Shown here: positions 34,694 through 45,042 of the stretch, piece after piece
How positions within the stretch are numbered: the first letter of the stretch is position 1
Layout: each line of letters starts with the position of its first letter
From: Planctomyces sp.
GTDB lineage: Bacteria; Planctomycetota; Planctomycetia; Planctomycetales; Planctomycetaceae
Length of the DNA: 64,000 bases
Assembly (NCBI GenBank): GCA_019636235.1
Contig: JAHBXW010000004.1
Coordinates: forward strand, 270,347-334,346
Direction of reading: 5' to 3'
Position numbers and translations under genes: made by a program
Notes under the pieces: generated by a model
Databases searched by the model: none
The model's input: the letters and a program-made list of their open reading frames with translations, nothing else
What the model was told of the DNA's origin: nothing

Positions 34694-34832
34694 GGCCCGT
34701 CGCCGAGCCGACGCACATCCGACCTGAGCCGAGAGGTTGATTCCCTCGGCCTCGTTGTCGGCTGACTTGGCGGACTGAAATCTGCGGAAAACAACGGCGG
34801 GCGCGAGTGCTTCACGTCCCGCGCTACGGCGT

Positions 34833-36431
34833 TCACGCCGCCTGGCGCTCTTCTTTCCGCGTGGCCGCCTCTTCGCTTGCCGGCAGCCGCAGCCGGAACG
34901 TGCTCCCCTTGCCCAGCCCCGCGCTCAAGGCCTCGAGCGTCCCGTGATGCTTTTCGACGATCGCGTGCGAGATCGACATCCCCAGGCCCGTTCCCTGGCC
35001 CGGCTCCTTGGTGCTGAAAAACGGGTCGAACACGTGGTCCAGCGTATCGGGCGTCATGCCGATGCCGGTGTCCGTGAACTTGATCTCGACGTCGTCCGGG
35101 CGGCAGGTGATCGAGATGTCCAGCCGGCCGTTCTCCCCCGTGGCCTGCAGCGCGTTCGCCACGAGATTCAGCACGACCTGTTTGATCTCCGGCCCGTTGC
35201 AGAAGGCCCGACAGGGGTCGTGCCGGTTGATCTCGATCGTTCGCGAGCGGTATTTCGCCACGTGCTTGAACATCCCCACAACCTCGTGGACGATCGCCGT
35301 CACGTCATACATCGCGCGTTCGCCGTCCCGTCCCCGCGCGAAGTCCAGCAGCTTCGACGTGATCTCCCGGCACCGCTTGGCCTCGCTCTGCAGCATCAGC
35401 AGATATTCGCGGACGATCTCCGCCTCCCCGGGAGGCAGATGGGCGGCGAGATCGTTCAGGCGGTAGTGCAGGCCGTCCGCCGCGCCGACGATCGCCGTCA
35501 ACGGGTTGTTGATCTCGTGAGCGACGCCCGTCGCCAGCAGGCCGATGCCCGCCAGCCTCTCGCCGCGCACCTTCTGCAGCGTCCGGTCCTCGACTTCGCG
35601 ATCCTTGTCGATCTCAATCGCCGCGCAGCGGTCCCGGATCCGCAGCAGCGACGTCTGCATCTGCGCCAGGTCGGCGATGCCGCAGGCGCCGCTTTCCGAC
35701 TCATAGTTCCGGGCCGCCACGGCCATCAGGTTCCGCTTCAGCCCGCACAGCGGCTCCCATAACGCCCGTCGCAGATGGAAATGCAGCAGGCCCGTCGTCA
35801 GCAGGCCCAGCAGCCCGGCCAGAACGGCCATCTCGTACGACCGGCGCAGCCGCTCCCGCGCGTCGTTCAATTGATCGATCAGCCGCGACGTCGGGTCCAG
35901 CTTGGCCACCAGATCCATCGTCTTGAACACGTGCTCGCGAAAAGCGGCGATCGTCCGCGCCCGGCGCGGCAGGTCCGCCTCGTCCGACGGCGCCAGCGCA
36001 TCGTGATTCGACAACTGGTCCAGCGTTTCGGAGATCGTCTTGAACACCGACGTCGTCCCGGCGTCCATCGATTGACGCCGGCGTCCGAGCGCCAGCAGCT
36101 CCTGCCAGCGCTGCCGTTCATCGTCGATGGCCCGGCGGACGTCCGTGATGGCCGTTGCGAAGCGGCTCCGGTGCTCCCGAGCCAGGCTCAATCGTTCCTC
36201 GACCGACAGCGGCCGGTCGGAATCGTCCTGCAGGAGTTTCAGCAGCCCGCAGACCGCGGTCGTCATGGCCTCGCGGTGCGGAGCGGAACGCAGGCAGTTC
36301 TCGAGGCTGGCGACCGTCTTCTGGTGCCCGGTCGCCTGGCAGAGCGCCAAGACGCTCGCGACGGCCGTCAGCGCCAGCATCGCGGCCGGGATTCCCAGCC
36401 GGATCGATCGCAACGAACGCATCCAATTCAC
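34833..36431 (-). CDS. Membrane sensor histidine kinase
   Basis: A 532-residue kinase. Residues ~10-30 form a first membrane helix (IPAAMLALTAVASVLALCQA), a largely helical periplasmic domain follows to about residue 200, then a second helix (MAVLAGLLGLLTTGLLHF) and a HAMP-like linker. The H-box is GVAHEINNPLTAI with phospho-acceptor His305; the N box (QVVLNLVANALQAT), G1 (FTDTGIGM), F (VFDPFFSTK) and G2 (GTGLGMSIS) boxes follow. GTG 36431 was chosen because GGGAGG lies seven bases upstream. No response regulator gene is adjacent, so this is an orphan kinase of the NtrB-like subgroup; the signal is unknown. Confidence 0.92.
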   Translation of the reverse strand: MNWMRSLRSIRLGIPAAMLALTAVASVLALCQATGHQKTVASLENCLRSAPHREAMTTAVCGLLKLLQDDSDRPLSVEERLSLAREHRSRFATAITDVRRAIDDERQRWQELLALGRRRQSMDAGTTSVFKTISETLDQLSNHDALAPSDEADLPRRARTIAAFREHVFKTMDLVAKLDPTSRLIDQLNDARERLRRSYEMAVLAGLLGLLTTGLLHFHLRRALWEPLCGLKRNLMAVAARNYESESGACGIADLAQMQTSLLRIRDRCAAIEIDKDREVEDRTLQKVRGERLAGIGLLATGVAHEINNPLTAIVGAADGLHYRLNDLAAHLPPGEAEIVREYLLMLQSEAKRCREITSKLLDFARGRDGERAMYDVTAIVHEVVGMFKHVAKYRSRTIEINRHDPCRAFCNGPEIKQVVLNLVANALQATGENGRLDISITCRPDDVEIKFTDTGIGMTPDTLDHVFDPFFSTKEPGQGTGLGMSISHAIVEKHHGTLEALSAGLGKGSTFRLRLPASEEAATRKEERQAA

Positions 36432-36553
36432 AGTTCCGCCTCCCTGCATCCCTGGCAGGCACACTCTAGCCCATGCCGCCGGCCGAAGGAAACGGCGGTC
36501 CCGCGCCGCGACCTTTGCGGCCGCCGCTGCATGTGTACACGCTGCCCTGCCGG

Positions 36554-37864
36554 TCAGGCGGCCGGAGCCGGATCCCGTTTCATGCCCATCGGTTCGGGCG
36601 TGTCGGGCGTGATCGTCCGCCAGGTCTCGCCGTTCTCCCGCACTCGATCCCAGTCCGCGGCGGGCTGGTAGGCGAAATGCAGTTCCGGCGTCTCGATCGT
36701 CCGGCCCTTCTCGAACAGCGAGTGCATCGCGGCATCGAGCGCGCCGGTCGTCATCAACGTCCGTTCCACCGGGTAGGGCGCCCGTTTCTCAACGATCAAC
36801 ACCTGGATCGCGTGCGCCAGCGCCCGGAACAGGCTGCGATTGTTCCACGGCCCCGGGTAGAACGCGCACGCCCGCGGGTCGGCCTCCCCGGCCACCTGGC
36901 AGGCGAAGTTCCAGCGGATGCCGCTGCTGCCGACCTTCAACACGACGCCCCGCAGGCCGTCGACGTACTCGACGAGAAAGCCGTGGTCGAGGTCCGCGAG
37001 CGGATCGTTCGGCGCCGCGACCCCCTGCGAGGCGTATTCCGCCCGCATCGCCGCCAGCGCCAGCTCGGGGGACCAGCGTCCGGCTCCGGCCTCCCCCCGC
37101 AACTGTTCGGCCGACAGCGCCGTCACCCGGGCAATGCCCGTCTCGCCCCCCGCGCGGGACTCGACAATCGACTGCAGCACCTCCAACCCGTGAAATCCAT
37201 AGCGCTCCGCCGGTCCGCCATGAATCGAGACGGCCTCTTCGATGCGCGCTCCGTCCGGCAGTTCCAGTTCGGGAATCCGCTGTGCGAGCGGCACCGAGCT
37301 CCCCGCGAGAAACGGGAATTCCAGCTCGCGAGAGACGTCGACCATCTCCTTCGCCCAGTCGAAGCGGTAGGACAGATGCTTGTCGTTGAAGACCGGCACG
37401 CTGCGTCCCGATTTGCGGAACACGCCCGTGATGGCGTCGAAGAACTCCTTGCGGGGGTACATCTGCTGGCCCAGCTCATTCTCGGGATACTCCCCGTGCT
37501 CGCCGATGCTGACGACGCCGTCGACGGCGAGTTCCTGGCCGCCCAGGCAGAGGCAGTCCTCGATGGTGTCGTACAGCGGCAGTTTGTAGTCCGCTGCGAT
37601 CTGGCGGAGCGTGTCGTTGGCGGGAAACTGGGCTCCGTAGAGGGCCACGGTTTCGACGAGCGGCTCCGTCAACTGTCCTGAAAACAGATACGGTTCGAGG
37701 AAATTCTCCAGCAGGACGTGGGCGTGGGACCGGTGAAAGCAGGCCGTAATGACGAAGGCGACTTTGGGGCGGGGGACCTGCCGGGCGTGGGCGAATGGCG
37801 TGCGGAGCAGGGGCAGCGACGCGGCGGCGGTCGCGAGAAAACGTCGGCGGGACAGCGAGAGCAT
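36554..37864 (-). CDS. Tat-exported hypothetical protein
   Basis: A 436-residue protein with a twin-arginine signal (LSRRRFLATAAASLPLLRTP). The mature part begins with a Rossmann-like strand (KVAFVITACFHRSHAHVLLENFL) and contains IGEHGEYPENELGQQMYPRK and VPVFNDKHLSYRF, rich in His, Glu and Asp. The mid-part contains SSVPLAQRIPELELP, and the C-terminus includes GPWNNRSLFRALAHAIQ. It recalls large Tat-exported planctomycete proteins distantly related to oxidoreductase folds, but I cannot assign a family or activity. It is a single gene upstream of and divergent from the pil locus. Confidence 0.7.
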   Translation of the reverse strand: MLSLSRRRFLATAAASLPLLRTPFAHARQVPRPKVAFVITACFHRSHAHVLLENFLEPYLFSGQLTEPLVETVALYGAQFPANDTLRQIAADYKLPLYDTIEDCLCLGGQELAVDGVVSIGEHGEYPENELGQQMYPRKEFFDAITGVFRKSGRSVPVFNDKHLSYRFDWAKEMVDVSRELEFPFLAGSSVPLAQRIPELELPDGARIEEAVSIHGGPAERYGFHGLEVLQSIVESRAGGETGIARVTALSAEQLRGEAGAGRWSPELALAAMRAEYASQGVAAPNDPLADLDHGFLVEYVDGLRGVVLKVGSSGIRWNFACQVAGEADPRACAFYPGPWNNRSLFRALAHAIQVLIVEKRAPYPVERTLMTTGALDAAMHSLFEKGRTIETPELHFAYQPAADWDRVRENGETWRTITPDTPEPMGMKRDPAPAA

Positions 37865-38223
37865 GGCAGGGCCTCTGGGTCGGCGGGCTCAGCGGGAGAG
37901 GAAGCGTCTCCGGGTGGCGGGAGAGGCCCGGCAGGGCCCCGGCCAAGATTCTCGACGATCGCCCGCCGCAATCAAGGTCCGCAGGCCGTCCTGCGTCGGT
38001 CAGCGGCCGCATCCGCCCCAATCGGTTCCTCCCTCCCGGGCCTCCCCGAAGGGCCAAGTTTGGTCAAAGTCCATCCTTTCTTGCCGTGGCAGCGTGATTT
38101 AGACTGCGGGGGCTGGAGGGACATTCCGCGATGCGGCCACGACGGCGGTTTCGCGCAGGCGGATGGTCTTTCTCCCGCGCCATCCCCTCTCTGCACGCAC
38201 TCGCCGCCGTAGGACACGTCTCG
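37865..38223. other. Divergent intergenic region upstream of the pil locus
   Basis: No gene is seen in these 359 bases between the Tat-exported protein gene (minus) and the first pilB-type gene (plus). It must hold both promoters. The part just before the pilB-type gene (38055-38110) is less GC-rich than its surroundings, but no convincing -35/-10 or sigma-54 pair could be fixed by eye. Confidence 0.4.
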
Positions 38224-39915
<1,692 letters not shown>

Positions 39916-39965
39916 GACCAGCATCCGGCGATTTCGCACCCCGGCCACCACCCAGAGACTCCCGT

Positions 39966-41084
39966 ATGGCGCTGATTCAGATCGACAAGCTGCTGGAGAC
40001 CGTCGTCCGCGAGAAGGCGAGCGACCTGCATATCACGACGGGCCAGCCGCCCGTCGTGCGCCTGGGGGGCCACATGGTCCGCCTGGAGACGAAATCGCTC
40101 GAGCCGGAGGACACGGTCTCGCTGATGAAGAGCGTGACGCCCGAGCGGAATCAGCAGGAGCTGCAGGAGGCGGGGGGCACCGACTTCGGCTTCGCCTTCG
40201 GAGATAAGGCCCGGTTCCGGGTGGCGGTGTTCAAGCAGCGCGGGCAGATCGGGATGGTGCTGCGGCGGATTCCGAACGAGTTCCTGACGTTCGAGCAGCT
40301 GGGACTGCCGCCGGTGATCTCCGAGCTGATCACGCGGCCGCGCGGCCTGCTGCTGGTCACGGGGCCCACGGGGTCGGGCAAGACGACCTCGCTGGCCAGC
40401 ATGATCAACTACCTGAACGAGACGACGGACCACCACATCATCACGATGGAGGATCCGATCGAGTACTACCACAACCACAAGAAGTCGACGATCAACCAGC
40501 GGGAGATCGGGGTCGACGTGCCGAGCTTCCCGGAGGCGCTTCGCCGGGCCCTGCGAATGGACCCGGACGTGATCCTGGTGGGCGAGATGCGGGACCTGGA
40601 GACGATCGCGGCGGCCATCACTGCGGCCGAAACGGGCCACGTCGTGTTCGGCACGCTGCACACCTCCAGCGCCCAGGGCACCGTGGACCGGATCATCGAC
40701 GTGTTCCCCACGAACCAGCAGGAACAGATCCGGACCCAGCTGTCGACGTCGATCATCGGAATTCTTTCGCAGGCGCTGCTCCCGCGCAAACCGAAGGGGC
40801 TGGTGGCGGCGTACGAGATGCTGGTCGTGACGCCGGCCATCGCCAACCTGATCCGCGAGGCGAAGACGTTCCGGATCAACTCGTCGATCCAGACCGGCCG
40901 GAAATACGGGATGCAGTTGCTCGACGACGCCCTGTTCAACCTGTGGCGGAACGGGCTCTGCGAGGAAAGGGACGTGATTCTGCGGTCGAACAACCCCGGC
41001 GAAATCAAGGCCCGCATCACGAACGCCAAGAAGGGCGTGTTCGACGAGGCGGAGGACGATGACGACGAGGACGACGACGAGTGA
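39966..41084 (+). CDS. pilT: Twitching motility retraction ATPase PilT
   Basis: A 372-residue retraction ATPase. It lacks the long N-domain and zinc cysteines of PilB and begins with the PAS-like PilT N-domain (DLHITTGQPPVVRLGG). Walker A is GPTGSGKT at 133-140, followed by ITMEDPIEYYH, the VILVGEMRDLETI Walker B region and FGTLHTSSAQGTVDRIIDVF. The AIRNLIRE-type motif of PilT is present as AIANLIREAK. The C-terminus ends in a run of acidic residues (EAEDDDDEDDDE), unusual for the family. It lies 50 bases after the first pilB-type gene and depolymerises pili from the inner-membrane platform. Confidence 0.93.
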   Translation: MALIQIDKLLETVVREKASDLHITTGQPPVVRLGGHMVRLETKSLEPEDTVSLMKSVTPERNQQELQEAGGTDFGFAFGDKARFRVAVFKQRGQIGMVLRRIPNEFLTFEQLGLPPVISELITRPRGLLLVTGPTGSGKTTSLASMINYLNETTDHHIITMEDPIEYYHNHKKSTINQREIGVDVPSFPEALRRALRMDPDVILVGEMRDLETIAAAITAAETGHVVFGTLHTSSAQGTVDRIIDVFPTNQQEQIRTQLSTSIIGILSQALLPRKPKGLVAAYEMLVVTPAIANLIREAKTFRINSSIQTGRKYGMQLLDDALFNLWRNGLCEERDVILRSNNPGEIKARITNAKKGVFDEAEDDDDEDDDE

Positions 41085-41322
41085 TCCGTCGTCGCACGGC
41101 GTCGCGGCGGATGGTACTCTGAAGTCCCGGTCCGCACGGCGGCGGCCCGCCCCCCGGCGGTCAGCGAAATGAACGTCCAGCGCGTCCCCGTTCGGCTCGG
41201 CGGGACGCGGCGTTTGATGCCGAGCCGTTTCGGCCGTTGCCCGTCCGGGCGCGGCCGGTCGCCGGTTCCGGCGGCTCCCTGGTCCCCGCGGCGTTCCGCC
41301 GCAGCATGTCGAGACGCACTTC

Positions 41323-43032
41323 ATGGCCCAACGCAGGCTCGGTCAGATTCTCGTCGATCTCGGCTACCTCAACGAGGACCAGCTGTGGGATGTCCTCGAG
41401 GAGCAGAAGCAGGCGCCAGGCGAGGTCATCGGCCAGGTGGCCGTGCGGATGGGGCTCGTCACCCAGGACCAGGTGACCGAGGCGCTGGCCGAGCAGTGGG
41501 GCATGCCGGTCGTCAATCTCGACGAGACCAACATCCCCCCCAAGGTGCTGGAACTCGTCCCGGAGACGATGGCCAGCATCTACAAGATCATGCCCATCTC
41601 GCTGAAGGACAACGTCCTGACGGTGGCGATGGCCGATCCGCAGAACGTCGCGGCGCTGGACGATCTGCGGAACTTCCTGGGTTACGACGTCCGCGGCGCC
41701 GTCTCCACCCTGGCCGCCGTCGAAGCCTCCATCGGCCGGCATTACGCGACCAAGGAAGACAGCATCGAGGACGTCATCCAGTCGCTGGAAACGCTGGAGA
41801 TCGGCACGGTCGCCCGGAACAAGGCGATCGACATCGGCGGCGATGAAGAGCTGGCCGAGACCCAGCCCATCCGCAAACTGCTGAACATGGTGCTGCTGCT
41901 GGCGATCAAGGACCAGGCCAGCGACATCCACTTCGAGCCGTTCGAAGACGAGTTCAAGATCCGCGTCCGGGCGGACGGGGTGCTGTACGAAATGGTTCCC
42001 CCGCCGCGGCATCTGGCGAACGCGATCATCAGCCGCGTGAAGGTCATGTCCGAGCTGGACATTGCCGAGCGGCGGCTGCCGCAGGACGGCCGGATCGAGC
42101 TGAATGTCGGCGGCAACCCGGTCGACCTGCGGGTCAGCGTGCTGCCGACGATGTTCGGCGAGTCGGTCGTCATGCGGGTGCTGGACCGGACGGTGGTCCA
42201 GCTCGACCTGAACAAGATCGGCATGGACCCGAACACGCTGGACCGGTTCCGGAAGATGATCCGCATCGCGCACGGGATCGTGCTGGTGACGGGTCCGACG
42301 GGCAGCGGCAAGACGACGACGTTGTACTCGGCGCTGAACGAGCTGAACGACACCGAGACGAAGATCATCACGACCGAGGACCCGATCGAGTACGACATCG
42401 AGGGGATCGTGCAGGTCCCGGTGAACGCGGACATCGACGTGACGTTCGCCAATGTGCTCCGGGCCATCCTGCGGCACGATCCGGACACGATCCTGGTGGG
42501 GGAGATCCGCGACTACGAGACGGCGGAGATCGCGATTCAGAGCGCGCTGACGGGGCACCTGGTGTTCAGCACGCTGCACACGAACGACGCCCCGACGGCC
42601 ATCACGCGTCTGCGGGACATGGGAGTGCCGCCGTTTCTGATCACTGCGACGGTTGAAGGGATTCTGGCGCAGCGGCTGGTGCGGCGGATCTGCGTGGAGT
42701 GCCGGACGCAGTTCGACCCCAGCGACGAACTGCTGATGGAACTGCAGCTGCCCATTGCCCAGGCCCGGCGGTACAAGTTCTACTATGGGAAGGGCTGTCC
42801 GCGGTGCAACAACTCGGGGTACAAAGGGCGGACGGGAATTTACGAATTGCTGGAAGTGAATGATGACATCCGGGATATGATTACCTCGGATGGTTCGATC
42901 GATGATCTGCGGAACCTGGCCCGCACACAGGGGATGACGACCCTGCGAGAGGCGGGGCTGAAGCTGATTTTCGACGGATTGACGACGATTGACGAAGTGG
43001 TTCGCGAAACCGTCATGGAGGATCTCGACTGA
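41323..43032 (+). CDS. pilB: GspE/PilB-type assembly ATPase, second copy
   Basis: A 569-residue assembly ATPase with an N-terminal MshEN-like domain (~1-150; AQRRLGQILVDLGYLNEDQL). Walker A GPTGSGKT lies at 324-331, followed by ITTEDPIEYDIEG, ILVGEIRDYETAEIA, LVFSTLHTNDAPTA and a tetracysteine site (CVECRT and CPRCNN). It is closer in neighbourhood to pilC, 127 bases downstream, than the first copy, so it is the likelier pilus extension motor. ATG 41323 is followed directly by the conserved N-domain; no strong ribosome site is seen. Confidence 0.93.
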   Translation: MAQRRLGQILVDLGYLNEDQLWDVLEEQKQAPGEVIGQVAVRMGLVTQDQVTEALAEQWGMPVVNLDETNIPPKVLELVPETMASIYKIMPISLKDNVLTVAMADPQNVAALDDLRNFLGYDVRGAVSTLAAVEASIGRHYATKEDSIEDVIQSLETLEIGTVARNKAIDIGGDEELAETQPIRKLLNMVLLLAIKDQASDIHFEPFEDEFKIRVRADGVLYEMVPPPRHLANAIISRVKVMSELDIAERRLPQDGRIELNVGGNPVDLRVSVLPTMFGESVVMRVLDRTVVQLDLNKIGMDPNTLDRFRKMIRIAHGIVLVTGPTGSGKTTTLYSALNELNDTETKIITTEDPIEYDIEGIVQVPVNADIDVTFANVLRAILRHDPDTILVGEIRDYETAEIAIQSALTGHLVFSTLHTNDAPTAITRLRDMGVPPFLITATVEGILAQRLVRRICVECRTQFDPSDELLMELQLPIAQARRYKFYYGKGCPRCNNSGYKGRTGIYELLEVNDDIRDMITSDGSIDDLRNLARTQGMTTLREAGLKLIFDGLTTIDEVVRETVMEDLD

Positions 43033-43066
43033 CCCGGCCCGCGAGCGTCGGAATGCAGCCCGGCCC

Positions 43067-43090
43067 GGGCGCGGATGGCCATCCGCGCCC
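43067..43090. promoter_or_regulatory. Perfect 24-nt palindrome between pilB and pilC
   Basis: Bases 43067-43078 (GGGCGCGGATGG) are the exact reverse complement of 43079-43090, with no loop. The element is 34 bases after the pilB-type stop and 69 bases before the pilC start. It could form a cruciform or an RNA hairpin acting as an attenuator or processing site, or bind a dimeric regulator. There is no T-run after it, so it is not a typical intrinsic terminator. Confidence 0.6.
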
Positions 43091-43159
43091 CGTGCGACCG
43101 GCGGCTGAATTCCCGCCCCGATTGCCGCGTTCGTCGAACTCCACGTCTGGAGCCTGCTG

Positions 43160-44419
43160 ATGCCGACCTATCAGTACGAAGCCATGGACCCTCGGGGTCT
43201 CGAGGTCAAGGACGTCATTGAGGCGGCGTCGGAGGCGGAAGCGCAGACGAAGATCCGCGAACAGGGATACTTCGTCACGCAGATTTCCGAGAAGGGCCGC
43301 AAGAAGAAGGACAAGGACAAGACCAAGGGGGACGCCAAGCCCGTCGCCCGCGCCAAACGCAAGCGCGGCGGGTTCAGCTTCGGCGGCGTCAAGGCCAAGC
43401 ACCTGACAACCTTCACCCGGCAATTGTCCACGCTGCAGGACGCCGGTCTGCCGATTCTCCGCAGCCTGCGGATTCTCGAGGGGCAGTCCAAGCCCGGACC
43501 GCTGAAGAACGCGCTGATCGGCGTCATCGAGGACGTCGAATCCGGAAACACTCTGTCGGAGGCCATGGCCAAGGCCCCCAAAGCCTTCGACAACCTGTAC
43601 GTGAACATGGTCAAGGCCGGCGAGGCCGGCGGCGCCCTGGAAGTCATTCTCCAGCGGCTCGCGGAATTCAAGGAAAAGGCCCAGAGCCTGAAGCGGAAGG
43701 TCCAGGGAGCGATGGTCTACCCGGTGGCGGTCATCACCGTCGCCACGGGCATCGTCGGCTTCATCATGTACTGGATCATTCCGAAGTTCAAAGACATCTT
43801 CAACGACTTCGGCGTCGAGCTGCCGGCCATCACCGAGTGGCTGATCTTCGCGTCGGACTGGGTCGTCAACTACTGGTACCTGATCCCGGCGATCCCGATC
43901 AGCCTGGTGCTGTTATTGAAGATCATCAGAAAAAACAGAACCGGGGCCTACGTCATCGATCGGATAGCGCTGAAGATCCCCATCATGGGACAGATCATCT
44001 CGAAATCGACGGTCGCCAGAACCTCGCGGACATTAGGCACATTGATCTCCTCGGGCGTGCCCATTCTCGAGGCGCTGACCATTGCGCGGGACACCGCGGG
44101 GAACGAGGTGTTTCGCAAGGCGTTCGAGCACATCCACTCGGCGATTCGCGAGGGCGAGTCGATGGCCGTCCCGCTCAAGGAGACGCGCATCGTCGACGAC
44201 ATGGTCGTCAACATGGTCGACGTCGGCGAGGAAACGGGCGCCCTGGACAACATGCTGTACAAGGTGGCCGACGTCTACGACGAAGAAGTGTCGATGCTCG
44301 TCGAGAGCCTGGTGAATCTGCTCGAACCCCTGATGGTGGTCGTGCTCGGTCTGATCGTCGGCTTCATCGTCATCGCCCTGTTCATGCCGCTGGTCAAGCT
44401 GCTGAACGAGCTGGCCTGA
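43160..44419 (+). CDS. pilC: Type IV pilus/type II secretion inner-membrane platform protein PilC/GspF
   Basis: A 419-residue platform protein with two T2SSF domains and three membrane helices (about residues 190-213, 235-260 and 390-415, the last LMVVVLGLIVGFIVIALFMP). The first domain has LSTLQDAGLPILRSLRIL, the second LGTLISSGVPILEALTIA, the classical paired motifs. The N-terminus starts PTYQYEAMDPRG and contains an unusual very basic linker at residues ~46-75 (KGRKKKDKDK and RAKRKRG). It follows the second pilB-type gene by 127 bases. Genes for PilM, N, O, P, Q and major pilins are not in the window. Confidence 0.94.
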   Translation: MPTYQYEAMDPRGLEVKDVIEAASEAEAQTKIREQGYFVTQISEKGRKKKDKDKTKGDAKPVARAKRKRGGFSFGGVKAKHLTTFTRQLSTLQDAGLPILRSLRILEGQSKPGPLKNALIGVIEDVESGNTLSEAMAKAPKAFDNLYVNMVKAGEAGGALEVILQRLAEFKEKAQSLKRKVQGAMVYPVAVITVATGIVGFIMYWIIPKFKDIFNDFGVELPAITEWLIFASDWVVNYWYLIPAIPISLVLLLKIIRKNRTGAYVIDRIALKIPIMGQIISKSTVARTSRTLGTLISSGVPILEALTIARDTAGNEVFRKAFEHIHSAIREGESMAVPLKETRIVDDMVVNMVDVGEETGALDNMLYKVADVYDEEVSMLVESLVNLLEPLMVVVLGLIVGFIVIALFMPLVKLLNELA

Positions 44420-44435
44420 CGTCCAGCAACCCGCC

Positions 44436-44460
44436 AGTCCGCATGCGTCGTGCCTGCGGA
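44436..44460 (+). terminator. Hairpin after pilC
   Basis: A 7-bp stem, GTCCGCA (44436-44442) with TGCGGAC (44454-44460), has an 11-base loop and lies 17 bases after the pilC stop. No T-run follows. It may be a weak terminator or simply chance in GC-rich DNA. Confidence 0.3.
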
Positions 44461-44507
44461 CCGGCACGGGAGCCGTCCGATCAGCATCCGCGCCAGGGAG
44501 GCCCGAC

Positions 44508-44936
44508 ATGGCGTCGTCTGAACGTTCGACCATCATGCCGGCGCTGCGTTACCGCGATTCCGCGGCCGCCGTCGAATGGCTCTGCCGGGCCTTCGGTTTC
44601 GAGAAACGGCTGGTCGTGCCGGGCCCCGAAGGGGCCGTCGCCCATGCGGAACTGACGCTGGGCGCCGGCATGGTGATGGTCGGATCGGGCCACGACGGGG
44701 ACGCGTACGGCCGGCTGGTCCGTTCGCCCCTCGATACAGGCGGGCTGGCGACGGGCGGCCTGTACGTGGTCGTTGACGACGTCGACGCCCATCACGACCG
44801 CGCGCTGGCTGCGGGCGCCGAGATCGTGCTGCCGCTCCGCAATCAGGACTATGGCGGACGGGACTACACCTGCCGCGATCCGGAAGGGCATGTCTGGACG
44901 TTCGGGACTTACGATCCCTGGCGGGCGGCGGACTGA
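44508..44936 (+). CDS. VOC superfamily (glyoxalase/bleomycin-resistance-like) protein
   Basis: A 142-residue protein built from two beta-alpha-beta-beta-beta modules typical of the vicinal oxygen chelate fold. Recognisable segments are PALRYRDSAAAVEWLCRAFGF near the N-terminus and the C-terminal YTCRDPEGHVWTFGTYDPW, close to the DPEGH pattern of glyoxalase-like proteins. It resembles the PhnB/YdfO-like branch of unknown function rather than true glyoxalase I. It lies 88 bases after pilC and may or may not be co-transcribed. A strong hairpin follows at 44976-45012. Confidence 0.8.
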   Translation: MASSERSTIMPALRYRDSAAAVEWLCRAFGFEKRLVVPGPEGAVAHAELTLGAGMVMVGSGHDGDAYGRLVRSPLDTGGLATGGLYVVVDDVDAHHDRALAAGAEIVLPLRNQDYGGRDYTCRDPEGHVWTFGTYDPWRAAD

Positions 44937-44975
44937 TCCGTCAAACGGGCAGGCTCGAAACCGACTCCCCAAACC

Positions 44976-45012
44976 GACGCAGCCCCGGAGTTTCCTCCGG
45001 GGCCGTTGCGTC
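44976..45012. terminator. Bidirectional terminator-like hairpin between convergent genes
   Basis: A perfect 9-bp stem, GCCCCGGAG (44982-44990) with CTCCGGGGC (44995-45003), has a four-base loop. It is extended by an outer GACGCA (44976-44981)/TGCGTC (45007-45012) pairing across a three-base bulge. It lies between the VOC gene (plus, ends 44936) and the coiled-coil gene (minus, ends 45043) and would serve both. No strong T-run is present on either side. Confidence 0.6.
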
Positions 45013-45042
45013 TGGCGGTGCACTCAGCGCCCGACTCGGGCA

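Noticed and set aside
38055..38110. Possible sigma-54 promoter upstream of the pil locus
   Set aside because: A TGGCAG word is present, but no GC/TTGCA-like -12 element occurs at the required spacing.
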